A stretch of 64,000 nucleotides of DNA from assembly GCA_964035545.1 (NCBI GenBank), contig CAXIUT010000183.1, positions 744,001-808,000 on the forward strand. The letters are read 5' to 3'. Source of the DNA: Bugula neritina. Its lineage: Eukaryota > Bryozoa > Gymnolaemata > Cheilostomatida > Bugulidae. A program made the translations under genes and the position numbers. Below are positions 45,057-62,144 of the stretch, one piece after another (within the stretch, counting starts at the first letter, position 1; every line of letters starts with the position of its first letter). Below the pieces are notes generated by a model that saw only the letters and a program-made list of their open reading frames with translations, was not told the origin of the DNA and did not search any database.

Positions 45057-48000
45057 ATATACTGCAACATACCAAAATATTTGGTAAACAACTGAAATAT
45101 ACTTTAACACATTGAAAAATACTGCAACATACTGAAATATACTGCGACACTTTGCAATATACTGTAACATACCGAAATATGCTCTAGCACACTGAAATAC
45201 ACTGCAACTCACTGAAATATACTGCAACATACTGAAATACACTGTGACATCCTGAAATATACTGCAACATTCTGAAATACACTGCTACATACTGAAATAT
45301 ACTGCAACATACTGCAACATACTGAAATACACTGCAACATACTACAACATACTGAAATACGCTGCAACACATTGAAATATACTGCAACATACCTAAATAT
45401 ACGGTAATATACTGAAATATACTGTAACGCATTGCAAAATACTGCAACATACTGAAATACACTGCGACACACTGAAATACGCTGCAAAATACTACAACAT
45501 ACTGAAATAAACTGTTACATATTGAAATACACTGCAATACATTGAAAAATAATGCAATATACTGAAATATACTGTAACACACTGAAATATACTGCAACAT
45601 ACTGAAATACACTGTAACATACTGAAATATACTGCAACGTACTGAAATACACTGCTACATACTGAAATATACTGTAGCATACTGCAACATACTGAAATAC
45701 ACTGTAACATACTGAGATACACTGCCGCATACTGCAACATATTGAAATACACTGCAACACATTGAAATATACTGCAACATAACAAAATATATGGTAAACT
45801 ACTGAAATAGACTTTAACACATTGAAAAATACTGCAACATACTGTAATATACTGTAACACACTGAAGTATACTGCAACATACTGAAATACACTGTAACAT
45901 ACTGAAATATACTGCAACATACTGAAATACACTGCTACATACTGAAATATACTGCAACGTACTGCAACATACTCCAACATACTGAAATACACTGTAACAT
46001 ACTGAAATTCACTGCAACATACTACCACATATTGAAATACACTGCAACACATTGAAATGTACTTCAACATACCGAAATATAAGGTAAACTACTAAAATAT
46101 GCTGTAACATATTGAAAAATACTGCAACATACTGAAATATACTGCGACACCTAGCAATATACTGTAACATACTGAAATATGCTCTAGCACACTGAAATAC
46201 AATGCAACTTACTGAATAATACTGCAACATACTGAAATACACTGCAACATCCTACAATATGCTGAAATACACTGTAACATATTGAAATACACTGCAACAC
46301 TTTGAAATATACTGCAACATACCGAAATATATGGTAAACTACTGCAACATACTACAACATATTGAAATACACTGCAACACATTGAAGTATACTGCAACAT
46401 ACCTAAATATACGGTAATATACTGAAATATACTGTAACACATTGAAAAATCCTGCAACATACTGAAATATACTGTAACACACTGAAGTATACTGCAACAT
46501 ACTGAAATACACTGCAACGCACTGAAATACACCGCAAAATACTACAACATGCTGAAATACACTGTAACATATTGGAATCCACTGCAACACATTGAAATAT
46601 ACTGCAACATACCGAAATATATGGTAAACTAATGAAATATACTGTAACACATTGAAAAATACCGCAACATACTGAAATATACTGCGACACATTGCAATAT
46701 ACTGTAACATATTGAAATATGCTGCAAGAAATTGAAATAGACTGCAACATAACAAAATATATGGTAAACTACTGAAATAGACTTTAACACATTGAAAAAT
46801 ACTGCAACATACAGAAATATACTGTAACACACTGAAATATACTGCAACATACTGAAATACACTGTAACATTCTGAAAAATACTGCAACATACTGAAATAC
46901 ACTGCTACATACTGAAATATACTGCAACATACTGCAAAATACTGCAACATACTGAAATACACTGTAACATATTGAAGTACACTGCAACACATTGAAATAT
47001 ACTGCAACATACCAAAATATATGGTAAACAACTGAAATATACTTCAACACATTGAAAAATACTGCAACATACTGAAATATACTGCGACACTTTGCAATAT
47101 ACTGTAACATACCGAAATATGCTCTAGCACACTGAAATACACTGCAACTCACTGAAATATACTGCAACATACTGAAATACACTGTGACATCCTGAAATAT
47201 ACTGCAAAATTCTGAAATACACTGCTACATACTGAAATATACTGCAACATACTGCAACATACTGAAATACACTGCAACATACTACAACATACTGAAATAC
47301 GCTGCAACACATTGAAATATACTGCAACATACCTAAATATACGGTAATATACCGAAATATACTGTAACACATTGCAAAATACTGCAACATACTGAAATAC
47401 ACTGCGACACACTGAAATACGCTGCAAAATACAACAACATACTGAAATAAACTGTAACATATTGAAACACACTGCAATACATTGAAAAATAATGCAATAT
47501 ACTGAAATATACTGTAACACACTGAAATATACTGCAACATCCTACAATATGCTGAAATACACTGTAACATATTGAAATACACTGCAACACTTTGAAATAT
47601 ACTGCAACATACCGAAATAAATGGTAAACTACTGCAACATACTACAACATATTGAAATACACTGCAACACATTGAAGTATACTGCAACATACCTAAATAT
47701 ACGGTAATATACTGAAATATACTGTAACACATTGAAAAATCCTGCAACATACTGAAATACACTGTAACATATTGAAATACACTGCAACACACTGAAATAT
47801 ACTGCAACATACTGAAATACACTGTAACATACTGAAATATACTGCAACATACTGAAATACACTGCTACATACTGCAACATACTGCAACATACTGCAACAT
47901 ACTGAAATACACTGCGACACACTGAAATACGCTGCAAAATACTACAACATACTGAAATAAACTGTAACATATTGAAATACACTGCAATACATTGAAAAAT

Positions 48001-48425
48001 AATGCAATATACTGAAATATACTGTAACACACTGAAATATACTGCAACATACTGAAATACACTGTAACATACTGAAATATACTGCAACGTACTGAAATAC
48101 ACTGCTACATACTGAAATATACTGTAACATACTGCAACATACTGAAATACACTGTAACATACTGAGACACACTGCCGCATACTGCAACATATTGAACTAC
48201 ACTGCAACACATTGAAATATATTGCAACTTATCGAATATATGGAAAACTACTGAAATATACTGTAACGCATTGAAAGAGACTGCAACATACTGAAATATA
48301 TTGCGACACATTGCAATATACTGTAATATACTGAAAAATGCTGTAGCACACTGAAGTACACCGCAACATCCTACAACATACTAAAATACACTGTAACATT
48401 TCGAAATACACTGCAACACATTGAA
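45057..48425. repeat. Internal 3.4-kb duplication in unit 2, copy 1
   Basis: The offset to the next copy is 3,369 (45,184/48,553, 45,515/48,884) and then 3,439 (46,784/50,223, 47,124/50,563, 47,629/51,068). The 70-bp change is a contraction in this copy at about 46,723, where ATATGCTG joins directly to CAAGAAATTG. Confidence 0.85.
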
Positions 48426-51400
48426 ATATACTGCAACATACCAAAATATATGGTAAACAACTGAAATATACTTTAACACATTGAAAAATACTGCAACATA
48501 CTGAAATATACTGCGACACTTTGCAATATACTATAACATACCGAAATATGCTCTAGCACACTGAAATACACTGCAACTCACTGAAATATACTGCAACATA
48601 CTGAAATACACTGTGACATCCTGAAATATACTGCAACATTCTGAAATACACTGCTACATACTGAAATATACTGCAACATACTGCAACATACTGAAATACA
48701 CTGCAACATACTACAACATACTGAAATACGCTGCAACACATTGAAATATACTGCAACATACCTAAATATACGGTAATATACTGAAATATACTGTAACGCA
48801 TTGCAAAATACTGCAACATACTGAAATACACTGCGACACACTGAAATACGCTGCAAAATACTACAACATACTGAAATAAACTGTTATATATTGAAATACA
48901 CTGCAATACATTGAAAAATAATGCAATATACTGAAATATACTGTAACACACTGAAATATACTGCAACATACTGAAATACACTGTAACATACTGAAATATA
49001 CTGCAACGTACTGAAATACACTGCTACATACTGAAATATACTGTAGCATACTGCAACATACTGAAATACACTGTAACATACTGAGATACACTGCCGCATA
49101 CTGCAACATATTGAAATACACTGCAACACATTGAAATATACTGCAACATAACAAAATATATGGTAAACTACTGAAATAGACTTTAACACATTGAAAAATA
49201 CTGCAACATACTGTAATATACTGTAACACACTGAAGTATACTGCAACATACTGAAATACACTGTAACATACTGAAATATACTGCAACATACTGAAATACA
49301 CTGCTACATACTGAAATATACTGCAACGTACTGCAACATACTCCAACATACTGAAATACACTGTAACATACTGAAATTCACTGCAACATACTACCACATA
49401 TTGAAATACACTGCAACACATTGAAATGTACTTCAACATACCGAAATATAAGGTAAACTACTAAAATATGCTGTAACATATTGAAAAATACTGCAACATA
49501 CTGAAATATACTGCGACACCTAGCAATATACTGTAACATACTGAAATATGCTCTAGCACACTGAAATACAATGCAACTTACTGAATAATACTGCAACATA
49601 CTGAAATACACTGCAACATCCTACAATATGCTGAAATACACTGTAACATATTGAAAGACACTGCAACACTTTGAAATATACTGCAACATACCGAAATATA
49701 TGGTAAACTACTGCAACATACTACAACATATTGAAATACACTGCAACACATTGAAGTATACTGCAACATACCTAAATATACGGTAATATACTGAAATATA
49801 CTGTAACACATTGAAAAATCCTGCAACATACTGAAATATACTGTAACACACTGAAGTATACTGCAACATACTGAAATACACTGCAACGCACTGAAATACA
49901 CCGCAAAATACTACAACATGCTGAAATACACTGTAACATATTGAAATCCACTGCAACACATTGAAATATACTGCAACATACCGAAATATATGGTAAACTA
50001 ATGAAATATACTGTAACACATTGAAAAATACCGCAACATACTGAAATATACTGCGACACATTGCAATATACTGTAACATATTGAAATATGCTGTAGCACA
50101 CTGAAATACACTGCAACATCCTACAACATACTGAAATACACTGTAACATATTGAAATACACTGCAAGAAATTGAAATAGACTGCAACATAACAAAATAAA
50201 TGATAAACTACTGAAATAGACTTTAACACATTGAAAAATACTGCAACATACAGAAATATACTGTAACACACTGAAATATACTGCAACATACTGAAATACA
50301 CTGTAACATTCTGAAAAATACTGCAACATACTGAAATACACTGCTACATACTGAAATATACTGCAACATACTGCAAAATACTGCAACATACTGAAATACA
50401 CTGTAACATATTGAAGTACACTGCAACACATTGAAATATACTGCAACATACCAAAATATATGGTAAACAACTGAAATATACTTCAACACATTGAAAAATA
50501 CTGCAACATACTGAAATATACTGCGACACTTTGCAATATACTGTAACATACCGAAATATGCTCTAGCACACTGAAATACACTGCAACTCACTGAAATATA
50601 CTGCAACATACTGAAATACACTGTGACATCCTGAAATATACTGCAAAATTCTGAAATACACTGCTACATACTGAAATATACTGCAACATACTGCAACATA
50701 CTGAAATACACTGCAACATACTACAACATACTGAAATACGCTGCAACACATTGAAATATACTGCAACATACCTAAATATACGGTAATATACCGAAATATA
50801 CTGTAACACATTGCAAAATACTGCAACATACTGAAATACACTGCGACACACTGAAATACGCTGCAAAATACAACAACATACTGAAATAAACTGTAACATA
50901 TTGAAACACCCTGCAATACATTGAAAAATAATGCAATATACTGAAATATACTGTAACACACTGAAATATACTGCAACATCCTACAATATGCTGAAATACA
51001 CTGTAACATATTGAAATACACTGCAACACTTTGAAATATACTGCAACATACCGAAATAAATGGTAAACTACTGCAACATACTACAACATATTGAAATACA
51101 CTGCAACACATTGAAGTATACTGCAACATACCTAAATATACGGTAATATACTGAAATATACTGTAACACATTGAAAAATCCTGCAACATACTGAAATATA
51201 CTGTAACATATTGAAATACACTGCAACACACTGAAATATACTGCAACATACTGAAATACACTGTAACATACTGAAATATACTGCAACATACTGAAATACA
51301 CTGCTACATACTGCAACATACTGCAACATACTGCAACATACTGAAATACACTGTAACATACTGAAATAAACTGCAACATACTACAACATATTGAAATACA

Positions 51401-51640
51401 CTGCAACACATTGAAATATACTGCTACATACCTAAATATACGGTAATATACTGAAATATACTGTAACACATTGAAAAATCCTGCAACATACTGAAATATA
51501 CTGTAACACACCGAAATATACTGCAACATACTGAAATACACTGTAACATACTGAAATATACTGCAACATACTGAAATACACTGCTACATACTGAAATATG
51601 CTGCAACATACTGCAACATACTGAAATACACTGTAACTTA
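48426..51640. repeat. Internal 3.4-kb duplication in unit 2, copy 2
   Basis: This is the counterpart of 38,720-41,920 at an offset of 9,706, and of the preceding copy. It keeps the interval contracted in its neighbour. Private substitutions include ATAAATGATAAACT at about 50,196 and CTGTTATATA at about 48,882. Confidence 0.84.
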
Positions 51641-53156
51641 CTGAAATAAACTGCAACACACTACAACATATTGAAATACACTGCAACACATTGAAATATA
51701 CTGCAACATACCTAAATATACGGTAATATACTGAAATTCACTGTAACGCATTGCAAAATACTGCAACATACTGAAATTCACTGCGACACACTGAAATACG
51801 CTGCAAAATACTACAACATACTGAAATAAACTGTAACATATTGAAATACACTGCAACGCATTGAAAAATACTGCAACATACTGAAATATACTGTAACACA
51901 CTGAAATATACTGCAACATACTGAAATACACTGTAACATACTGAAATATACTGCAACATACTGAAATACACTGCTACATACTGAAATATACTGCAACATA
52001 CTGCAACATACTGCAATACACTGTAACATACTGAAATACACTGCAACATACTACAACATATTGAAACACACTGCAACACATTGAAATACACTGCAACTTA
52101 CCGAATATATGGTAAACTACTGAAATATACTGTAACGCATTGAAAAATACTGCAACATACTGAAATATATTGCGACACATTGCAATATACTGTAACATAC
52201 CGAAAAATGCTGTAGCACACTGAAATATACTGCAATTCACTGAAATATACTGCAACATACTGAAATACACCGCAACATCCTACAACATACTGAAATACTT
52301 TGTAACATATTGAAATACACTGCAACACATTGAAATATACTGCAACATAACGAAATATATGGTAAACTACTGAAATATATTTTAACACATTGAAAAATAC
52401 TGCAACATACTGAAATATATTTTAACACATTGAAAAATACTGCAACATACTGAAATATACTGTAACACACTGAAGTACACTGCAACTGACTGAAATATAC
52501 TGCAATATACAGAAATACACTGCAACATCCTACAAAATGCTGAAATACACTGTAACATATTGAAATACACTGCAACACATTGAAACATACTGCAACATAC
52601 CGAAATATATAGTAAACTACTGAAATAAACTGTAACACATTGAAAAATACTGCAACATACTGAAATATACTGCAACATACCTAAATATACGGTAATATAC
52701 TGAAATATACTATAACACACCGAAATATACTGCAACATACTGAAATACACTGTAACATACTGAAATATACTGCAACATACTTAAATACACTGCTACATAC
52801 TGCAACATACTGCAACATACTGAAATACACTGTAACATACTGAAATAAACTGCAACATACTACAACATATTGAAATACACTGCAACACATTGAAATATAC
52901 TGCTACATACCTAAATATACGGTAATATACTGAAATATACTGTAACACATTGAAAAAACTGCAACATACTGAAATACACTGCAACGCACTGAAATACACC
53001 GCAAAATACTACAACATGCTGAAATACACTGTAACATATTGAAATCCACTGCAACACATTGAAATATACTGCAACATACCGAAATATATGGTAAACTAAT
53101 GAAATATACTGTAACACATTGAAAAATACCGCAACATACTGAAATATACTGCGACA

Positions 53157-53624
53157 CATTGCAATATACTGTAACATATTGAAATATGCTGTAGCACACT
53201 GAAATACACTGCAACATCCTACAACATACTGAAATACACTGTAACATATTGAAATACACTGCAAGAAATTGAAATAGACTGCAACATAACACAATATATG
53301 GTAAACTACTGAAATAGACTTTAACACATTGAAAAATACTGCAACATACAGAAATATACTGTAACACACTGAAATATGCTGCAACATACTGAAATACACT
53401 GTAACATTCTGAAAAATACTGCAACATACTGAAATACACTGCTACATACTGAAATATACTGCAACATACTGCAAAATACTGCAACATACTGAAATACACT
53501 GTAACATATTGAAGTACACTGCAACACATTGAAATATACTGCAACATACCAAAATATATGGTAAACAACTGAAATATACTTTAACACATTGAAAAATACT
53601 GCAACATACTGAAATATACTGCAA
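53157..53624. repeat. Domain B segment matching 33.27-33.5 kb
   Basis: This continues the 19,883-base offset to the sequence left of unit 1. It contains AAATTGAAATAGACTGCA at about 53,265 and a private ATAACACAATATATGG, which is shared with 56,646. It is satellite only. Confidence 0.7.
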
Positions 53625-54413
53625 CATACTGAAATACACTGCAACATACTGAAATACACTGCTACATACTGAAATATACTGCAACGTACTGCAACATACT
53701 CCAACATACTGAAATACACTGTAACATACTGAAATTCACTGCAACATACCACCACATATTGAAATACACTGCAACACATTGAAATGTACTTCAACATACC
53801 GAAATATAAGGTAAACTACTAAAATATGCTGTAACATAATGAAAAATACTGCAACATACTGAAATATACTGCGACACCTAGCAATATACTGTAACATACT
53901 GAAATATGCTCTAGCACACTGAAATACAATGCAACTTACTGAAATATACTGCAACATATTGAAATACACTGCAACACTTTGAAATATACTGCAACATACC
54001 GAAATATATGGTAAACTACTGCAACATACTACAACATATTGAAATACACTGCAACACATTGAAGTATACTGCAACATACCTAAATATACGGTAATATACT
54101 GAAATATACTGTAACACATTGAAAAATCCTGCAACATACTGAAATATACTGTAACATATTGAAATACACTGCAACACACTGAAATATACTGCAACATACT
54201 GAAATACACTGTAACATACTGAAACATACTGCAACATACTGAAATACACTGCTACATACTGCAACATACTGCAACATACTGCAACATACTGAAATACACT
54301 GTAACATACTGAAATAAACTGCAACATACTACAACATATTGAAATACACTGCAACACATTGAAATATACTGCTACATACCTAAATATACGGTAATTACTG
54401 AAATATACTGCAA
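53625..54413. repeat. 789-bp tandem duplication, copy 1
   Basis: This segment recurs at an offset of 789 (54,016/54,805, 54,080/54,869). The period is 79 ten-mers less one base, lost in GGTAATTACTG at about 54,395. It includes the CCTAGCAATA monomer and a CATACCACCACATATTG variant. Confidence 0.88.
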
Positions 54414-55195
54414 CATACTGAAATACACTGCAACATACTGAAATACACTGCTACATACTGAAATATACTGCAACGTACTGCAACATACTCCAACATACTG
54501 AAATACACTGTAACATACTGAAATTCACTGCAACATACCACCACATATTGAAATACACTGCAACACATTGAAATGTACTTCAACATACCGAAATATAAGG
54601 TAAACTACTAAAATATGCTGTAACATATTGAAAAATACTGCAACATACTGAAATATACTGCGACACCTAGCAATATACTGTAACATACTGAAATATGCTC
54701 TAGCACACTGAAATACAATGCAACTTACTGAAATATACTGCAACATATTGAAATACACTGCAACACTTTGAAATATACTGCAACATACCGAAATATATGG
54801 TAAACTACTGCAACATACTACAACATATTGAAATACACTGCAACACATTGAAGTATACTGCAACATACCTAAATATACGGTAATATACTGAAATATACTG
54901 TAACACATTGAAAAATCCTGCAACATACTGAAATATACTGTAACATATTGAAATACACTGCAACACACTGAAATATACTGCAACATACTGAAATACACTG
55001 TAACATACTGAAATATACTGCAACATACTGAAATACACTGCTACATACTGCAACATACTGCAACATACTGCAACATACTGAAATACACTGTAACATACTG
55101 AAATAAACTGCAACATACTACAACATATTGAAATACACTGCAACACATTGAAATATACTGCTACATACCTAAATATACGGTAATATACTGAAATA
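54414..55195. repeat. 789-bp tandem duplication, copy 2
   Basis: This copy of 53,625-54,413 has visible differences such as AACATATTG against AACATAATG (54,621 / 53,832). The match ends near 55,190, where this copy has the full GGTAATATACTG. Confidence 0.87.
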
Positions 55196-58100
55196 TACTG
55201 TAACACATTGAAAAATCCTGCAACATACTGAAATATACTGTAACACACCGAAATATACTGCAACATACTGAAATACACTGTAACATACTGAAATATACTG
55301 CAACATACTGAAATACACTGCTACATACTGAAATATGCTGCAACATACTGCAACATACTGAAATACACTGTAACATACTGAAATAAACTGCAACACACTA
55401 CAACATATTGAAATACACTGCAACACATTGAAATATACTGCAACACACCTAAATATACGGTAATATACTGAAATTCACTGTAACGCATTGAAAAATACCG
55501 CAACATACTGAAATATACTGCGACACATTGCAATATACTGTAACATATTGAAATATGCTGTAGCACACTGAAATACACTGCAACATCCTACAACATACTG
55601 AAATACACTGTAACATATTGAAATACACTGCAAGAAATTGAAATAGACTGCAACATAACAAAATATATGGTAAACTACTGAAATAGACTTTAACACATTG
55701 AAAAATACTGCAACATACAGAAATATACTGTAACACACTGAAATATACTGCAACATACTGAAATACACTGTAACATTCTGAAATATACTGCAACATACTG
55801 AAATACACTGCTACATACTGAAATATACTGCAACATACTGCAAAATACTGCAACATACTGAAATACACTGTAACATATTGAATTACACTGCAACACATTG
55901 AAATATACTGCAAGATACCAAAATATATGGTAAACAACTGAAATATACTTTAACACATTGAAAAATACTGCAACATACTGAAATATATTTTAACACATTG
56001 AAAAATACTGCAACATACTGAAATATACTGTAACACACTGAAGTACACTGCAACTGACTGAAATATACTGCAATATACAGAAATACACTGCAACATCCTA
56101 CAAAATGCTGAAATACACTGTAACATATTGAAATACACTGCAACACATTAAAACATACTGCAACATACCGAAATATATAGTAAACTACTGAAATAAACTG
56201 TAACACATTGAAAAATACTGCAACATACTGAAATATACTGCAACATACCTAAATATACGGTAATATACTGAAATATACTATAACACACCGAAATATACTG
56301 CAACATACTGAAATACACTGTAACATACTGAAATATACTGCAACATACTTAAATACACTGCTACATACTGCAACATACTGCAACATACTGAAATACACTG
56401 TAACATACTGAAATAAACTGCAACATACTACAACATATTGAAATACACTGCAACACATTGAAATATACTGCTACATACCTAAAAATACCGCAACATACTG
56501 AAATATACTGCGACACATTGCAATATACTGTAACATATTGAAATATGCTGTAGCACACTGAAATACACTGCAACATCCTACAACATACTGAAATACACTG
56601 TAACATATTGAAATACACTGCAAGAAATTGAAATAGACTGCAACATAACACAATATATGGTAAACTACTGAAATAGACTTTAACACATTGAAAAATACTG
56701 CAACATACAGAAATATACTGTAACACACTGAAATATGCTGCAACATACTGAAATACACTGTAACATTCTGAAAAATACTGCAACATACTGAAATACACTG
56801 CTACATACTGAAATATACTGCAACATACTGCAAAATACTGCAACATACTGGAATACACTGTAACATATTGAAGTACACTGCAACACATTGAAATATACTG
56901 CAACATACCAAAATATATGGTAAACAACTGAAATATACTTTAACACATTGAAAAATACTGCAACATACTGAAATATACTGCGACACTTTGCAATATACTG
57001 TAACATACCGAAATATGCTCTAGCACACTGAAATACACTGCAACTCACTGAAATATACTGCAACATACTGAAATAGACTTTAACATATTGAAAAATACTG
57101 CAACATACTGAAATATACTGCGACACCTAGCAATATACTGTAACATACTGAAATATGCTCTAGCACACTGAAATACAATGCAACTTACTGAAATATACTG
57201 CAACATACTGAAGTACACTGCAACATCCTACAATATGCTGAAATACACTGTAACATATTGAAATACACTGCAACACTTTGAAATATACTCCAACATACCG
57301 AAATATGCTCCAGCACACTGAAATACACTGCAACTCACTGAAATATACTGCAACATACTGAAATACACTGTGACATCCTGAAATATACTGCAACATTCAG
57401 AAATACACTGCTACATACTGAAATATACTGCAACATACTGCAACATACTGAAATACACTGCAACATACTACAACATACTGAAATACGCTGCAACACATTG
57501 AAATATACTGCAACATACCTAAATATACGGTAATATACCGAAATATACTGTAACGCATTGCAAAATACTGCAACATACTGAAATACACTGCAACATCCTA
57601 CAATATGCTGAAATACACTGTAACATATTGAAATACACTGCAACACTTTGAAATATACTGCAACATACCGAAATATATGGTAAACTACTGCAACATACTA
57701 CAACATATTGAAATACACTGCAACACATTGAAGTATACTGCAACATACCTAAATATACGGTAATATACTGAAATATACTGTAACACATTGAAAAATCCTG
57801 CAACATACTGAAATATACTGTAACACACCGAAATATACTGCAACATACTGAAATACACTGTAACATACTGAAATATACTGCAACATACTGAAATACACTG
57901 CTACATACTGAAATATGCTGCAACATACTGCAACATACTGAAATACACTGTAACATACTGAAATAAACTGCAACATACTACAACATATTGAAATACACTG
58001 CAACACATTGAAATATACTGCAACATACCTAAATGTACGGTAATATACTGAAATTCACTGTAACGCATTGCAAAATACTGCAACATACTGAAATTCACTG

Positions 58101-61100
58101 CGACACACTGAAATACGCTGCAAAATACTACAACATACTGAAATAAACTGTAACATATTGAAATACACTGCAACACATTGAAAAGTACTGTAACATACTG
58201 AAATATACTGTAACACACTGAAATATACTGCAACATACTGAAATACACTGTAACATACTGAAATATACTGCAACATACTGAAATATACTGCTACATACTG
58301 AAATATACTGCAACATACTGCAACATACTGCAATACACTGTAACATACTGAAATACACTGCAACATACTACAACATATTGAAACACACTGCAACACATTG
58401 AAATACACTGCAACTTACCGAATATATGGTAAACTACTGAAATATACTGTAACGCATTGAAAAATACTGCAACATACTGAAATATATTGTGACACATTGC
58501 AATATACTGTAACATACTGAAAAATGCTGTAGCACACTGAAATATACTGCAATTCACTGAAATATACTGCAACATACTGAAATACACCGCAACATCCTAC
58601 AACATACTGAAATACTTTGTAACATATTGAAATACACTGCAACACATTGAAATATACTGCAACATAACGAAATATATGGTAAACTACTGAAATATATTTT
58701 AACACATTGAAAAATACTGCAACATACTGAAATATATTTTAACACATTGAAAAATACTGCAACATACTGAAATATACTGTAACACACTGAAGTACACTGC
58801 AACTCACTGAAATATACTGCAATATACAGAAATACACTGCAACATCCTACAAAATGCTGAAATACACTGTAACATATTGAAATACACTGCAACACATTGA
58901 AAGATACTGCAACATACCGAAATATATAGTAAACTACTGAAATATACTGTAACACATTGAAAAATACTGCAACATACTGAAATATACTGCAACATACCTA
59001 AATATACGGTAATATACTGAAATATACTGTAACACACCGAAATATACTGCAACATACTGAAATACACTGTAACATACTGAAATATACTGCAACATACTGA
59101 AATACACTGCTACATACTGCAACATACTGCAACATACTGAAATACACTGTAACATACTGAAATAAACTGCAACATACTACAACATATTGAAATACACTGC
59201 AACACATTGAAATATACTGCTACATACCTAAATATACAGTAATATACTGAAATATACTGTAACACATTGAAAAAACTGCAACATACTGAAATACACTGCA
59301 ACGCACTGAAATGCACCGCAAAATACTACAACATGCTGAAATGCACTGTAACATATTGAAATCCACTGCAACACATTGAAATATACTGCAACATACTGAA
59401 ATATATTGCGACACATTGCAATATACTGTAATATACTGAAAAATGCTGTAGCACACTGAAATATACTGCAATTCGCTGAAATATACTGCAACATACTGAA
59501 ATACACCGCAACATCCTACAACATACTAAAATACACTGTAACATTTCGAAATACACTGCAACACATTGAATTATACTGAAACATAACGAAATATATGGTA
59601 AACTACTGAAATATATTTTAACAAATTGAAAAATACTGCAACATACTGAAATATACTGTAACACACTGAAGTATACTGCAACATACTGAAATACACTGTA
59701 ACATACTGAAATATACTGCAACATACTGAAATACACTGCTACATACTGAAATATACTGCAACGTACTGCAACATACTGCAACATACTGAAATACACTGTA
59801 ACATACTGAAATACACTGCAACATACTACCACATATTGAAATACACTGCAACACATTGAAATGTACTGCAACATACCGAAATATATGGTAAACTACTAAA
59901 ATATACTGTAACACATTGAAATATACTGCAACATACCTAAATATACGGTAATATACTGAAATATACTGTAACACGTGGAAAAAACTGCAACATACTGAAA
60001 TACGCTGCAACACACTGAAATACACCGCAAAATACCACAACATACTGAAATACACTGTGACATATAGAAATACACTGCAACACATTGAAATATACTGCAA
60101 CATACCGAAATATATGGTAAACTAATGAAATATACTGTAACACATTGAAAAATACCGCAACATACTGAAAAATACTGTAACATATTGAAATATGCTGTAG
60201 CACACTGAAATACACTGCAACATCCTACAACATACTGAAATACACTGTAACATATTGAAATACACTGCAAGAAATTGAAATAGACTGCAACATAACAAAA
60301 TATATGGTAAACTACTGGAATAGACTTTAACACATTGAAAAATACTGCAACATACAGAAATATACTGTAACACACTGAAATATACTGCAACATACTGAAA
60401 TACACTGTAACATTCTGAAATATAATGCAACATACTGAAATACACTGCTACATACTGAAATATACTGCAACATACTGCAAAATACTGCAACATACTGAAA
60501 TACACTGTAACATATTGAAGTACACTGCAACACATTGAAATATACTGCAACATACCAAAATATATGGTAAACATATGGAATATACTTTAACACATTGAAA
60601 AATACTGCAACATACTGAAATATACTGCGACACTTTGCAATATACTGTAACATACCGAAATATGCTCTAGCACACTGAAATACACTGCAACTCACTGAAA
60701 TATACTGCAACATACTGAAATACACTGTGACATCCTGAAATATACTGCAACATTCTGAAATACACTGCTACATACTGAAATATACTGCAACATACTGCAA
60801 CATACTGAAATACACTGCAACATACTACAACATACTGAAATACGCTGCAACACATTGAAATATACTGCAACATACCTAAATATACGGTAATATACCGAAA
60901 TATACTGTAACGCATTGCAAAATACTGCAACATACTGAAATACACTGCGACACACTGAAATACGCTGCAAAATACTACAACATACTGAAATAAACTGTAA
61001 CATATTGAAATACACTGCAATACATTGAAAAATAATGCAATATACTGAAATATACTGTAACACACTGAAATATACTGCAACATACTGAAATACACTGTAG

Positions 61101-62144
61101 CATACTGAAATATACTGCAACGTACTGAAATACACTGCTACATACTGAAATATACTGTAACATACTGCAACATACTGAAATACACTGTAACATACTGAGA
61201 TACACTGCCGCATACTGCAACATATTGAACTACACTGCAACACATTGAAATATATTGCAACTTATCGAATATATGGAAAACTACTGAAATATACTGTAAC
61301 GCATTGAAAAGACTGCAACATACTGAAATATATTGCGACACATTGCAATACACTGTAATATACTGAAAAATGCTGTAGCACACTGAAATATACTGCAATT
61401 CGCTGAAATATACTGCAACATACTGAAATACACCGCAACATCCTACAACATACTAAAATACACTGTAACATTTCGAAATACACTGCAACACATTGAATTA
61501 TACTGAAACATAACGAAATATATGGTAAACTACTGAAATATATTTTAACAAATTGAAAAATACTGCAACATACTGAAATATACTGTAACACACTGAAATA
61601 TACTGCAACATACTGAAATACACTGTAACATACTGAAATATACTGCAACATACTGAAATACACTGCTACATACTGAAATATACTGCAACGTACTGCAACA
61701 TACTGCAACATACTGAAATACACTGTAACATACTGAAATACACTGCAACATACTACAACATATTGAAATACACTGCAACACATTGAAGTATACTGCAACA
61801 TACCTAAATATACGGTAATATACTGAAATATACTGTAACACATTGAAAAATCCTGCAACATACTGAAATATACTGTAACACACTGAAGTATACTGCAACA
61901 TACTGAAATACACTGCAACGCACTGAAATACACCGCAAAATACTACAACATGCTGAAATACACTGTAACATATTGAAATCCACTGCAACACATTGAAATA
62001 TACTGCAACATACCGAAATATATGGTAAACTAATGAAATATACTGTAACACATTGAAAAATACCGCAACATACTGAAATATACTGCGACACATTGCAATA
62101 TACTGTAACATATTGAAATATGCTGTAGCACACTGAAATACACT
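55196..62144. repeat. Domain B mosaic satellite, no gene
   Basis: This region is assembled from pieces of other domain B units. About 55,170-55,430 matches 57,750-58,006 (offset 2,580). About 55,945-56,990 matches 52,377-53,630 (offset 3,568, then 3,359 after a 209-bp contraction at about 56,480). About 57,955-59,260 matches 51,638-52,940 (offset 6,317). About 59,390-59,826 matches 61,317-61,753 (offset 1,927). About 60,667-61,265 matches 33,778-34,376 (offset 26,889). About 61,804-62,144 matches 40,066-40,406 (offset 21,738). No unique sequence separates the pieces. Confidence 0.78.

Larger units (their letters stand above)
43451..53156. repeat. 9.5-9.7-kb tandem unit, copy 2
   Basis: This copy of 33,955-43,450 begins at the junction near 43,450, where ACCGCAACATACTGAAAT jumps to ACACTGCAACACATTG. 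It differs from copy 1 by a 100-bp contraction near 45,030, an additional 140 bp net near 46.6-46.8 kb, and scattered substitutions. Its right end continues into sequence matching 33.2-33.7 kb. Confidence 0.85.
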
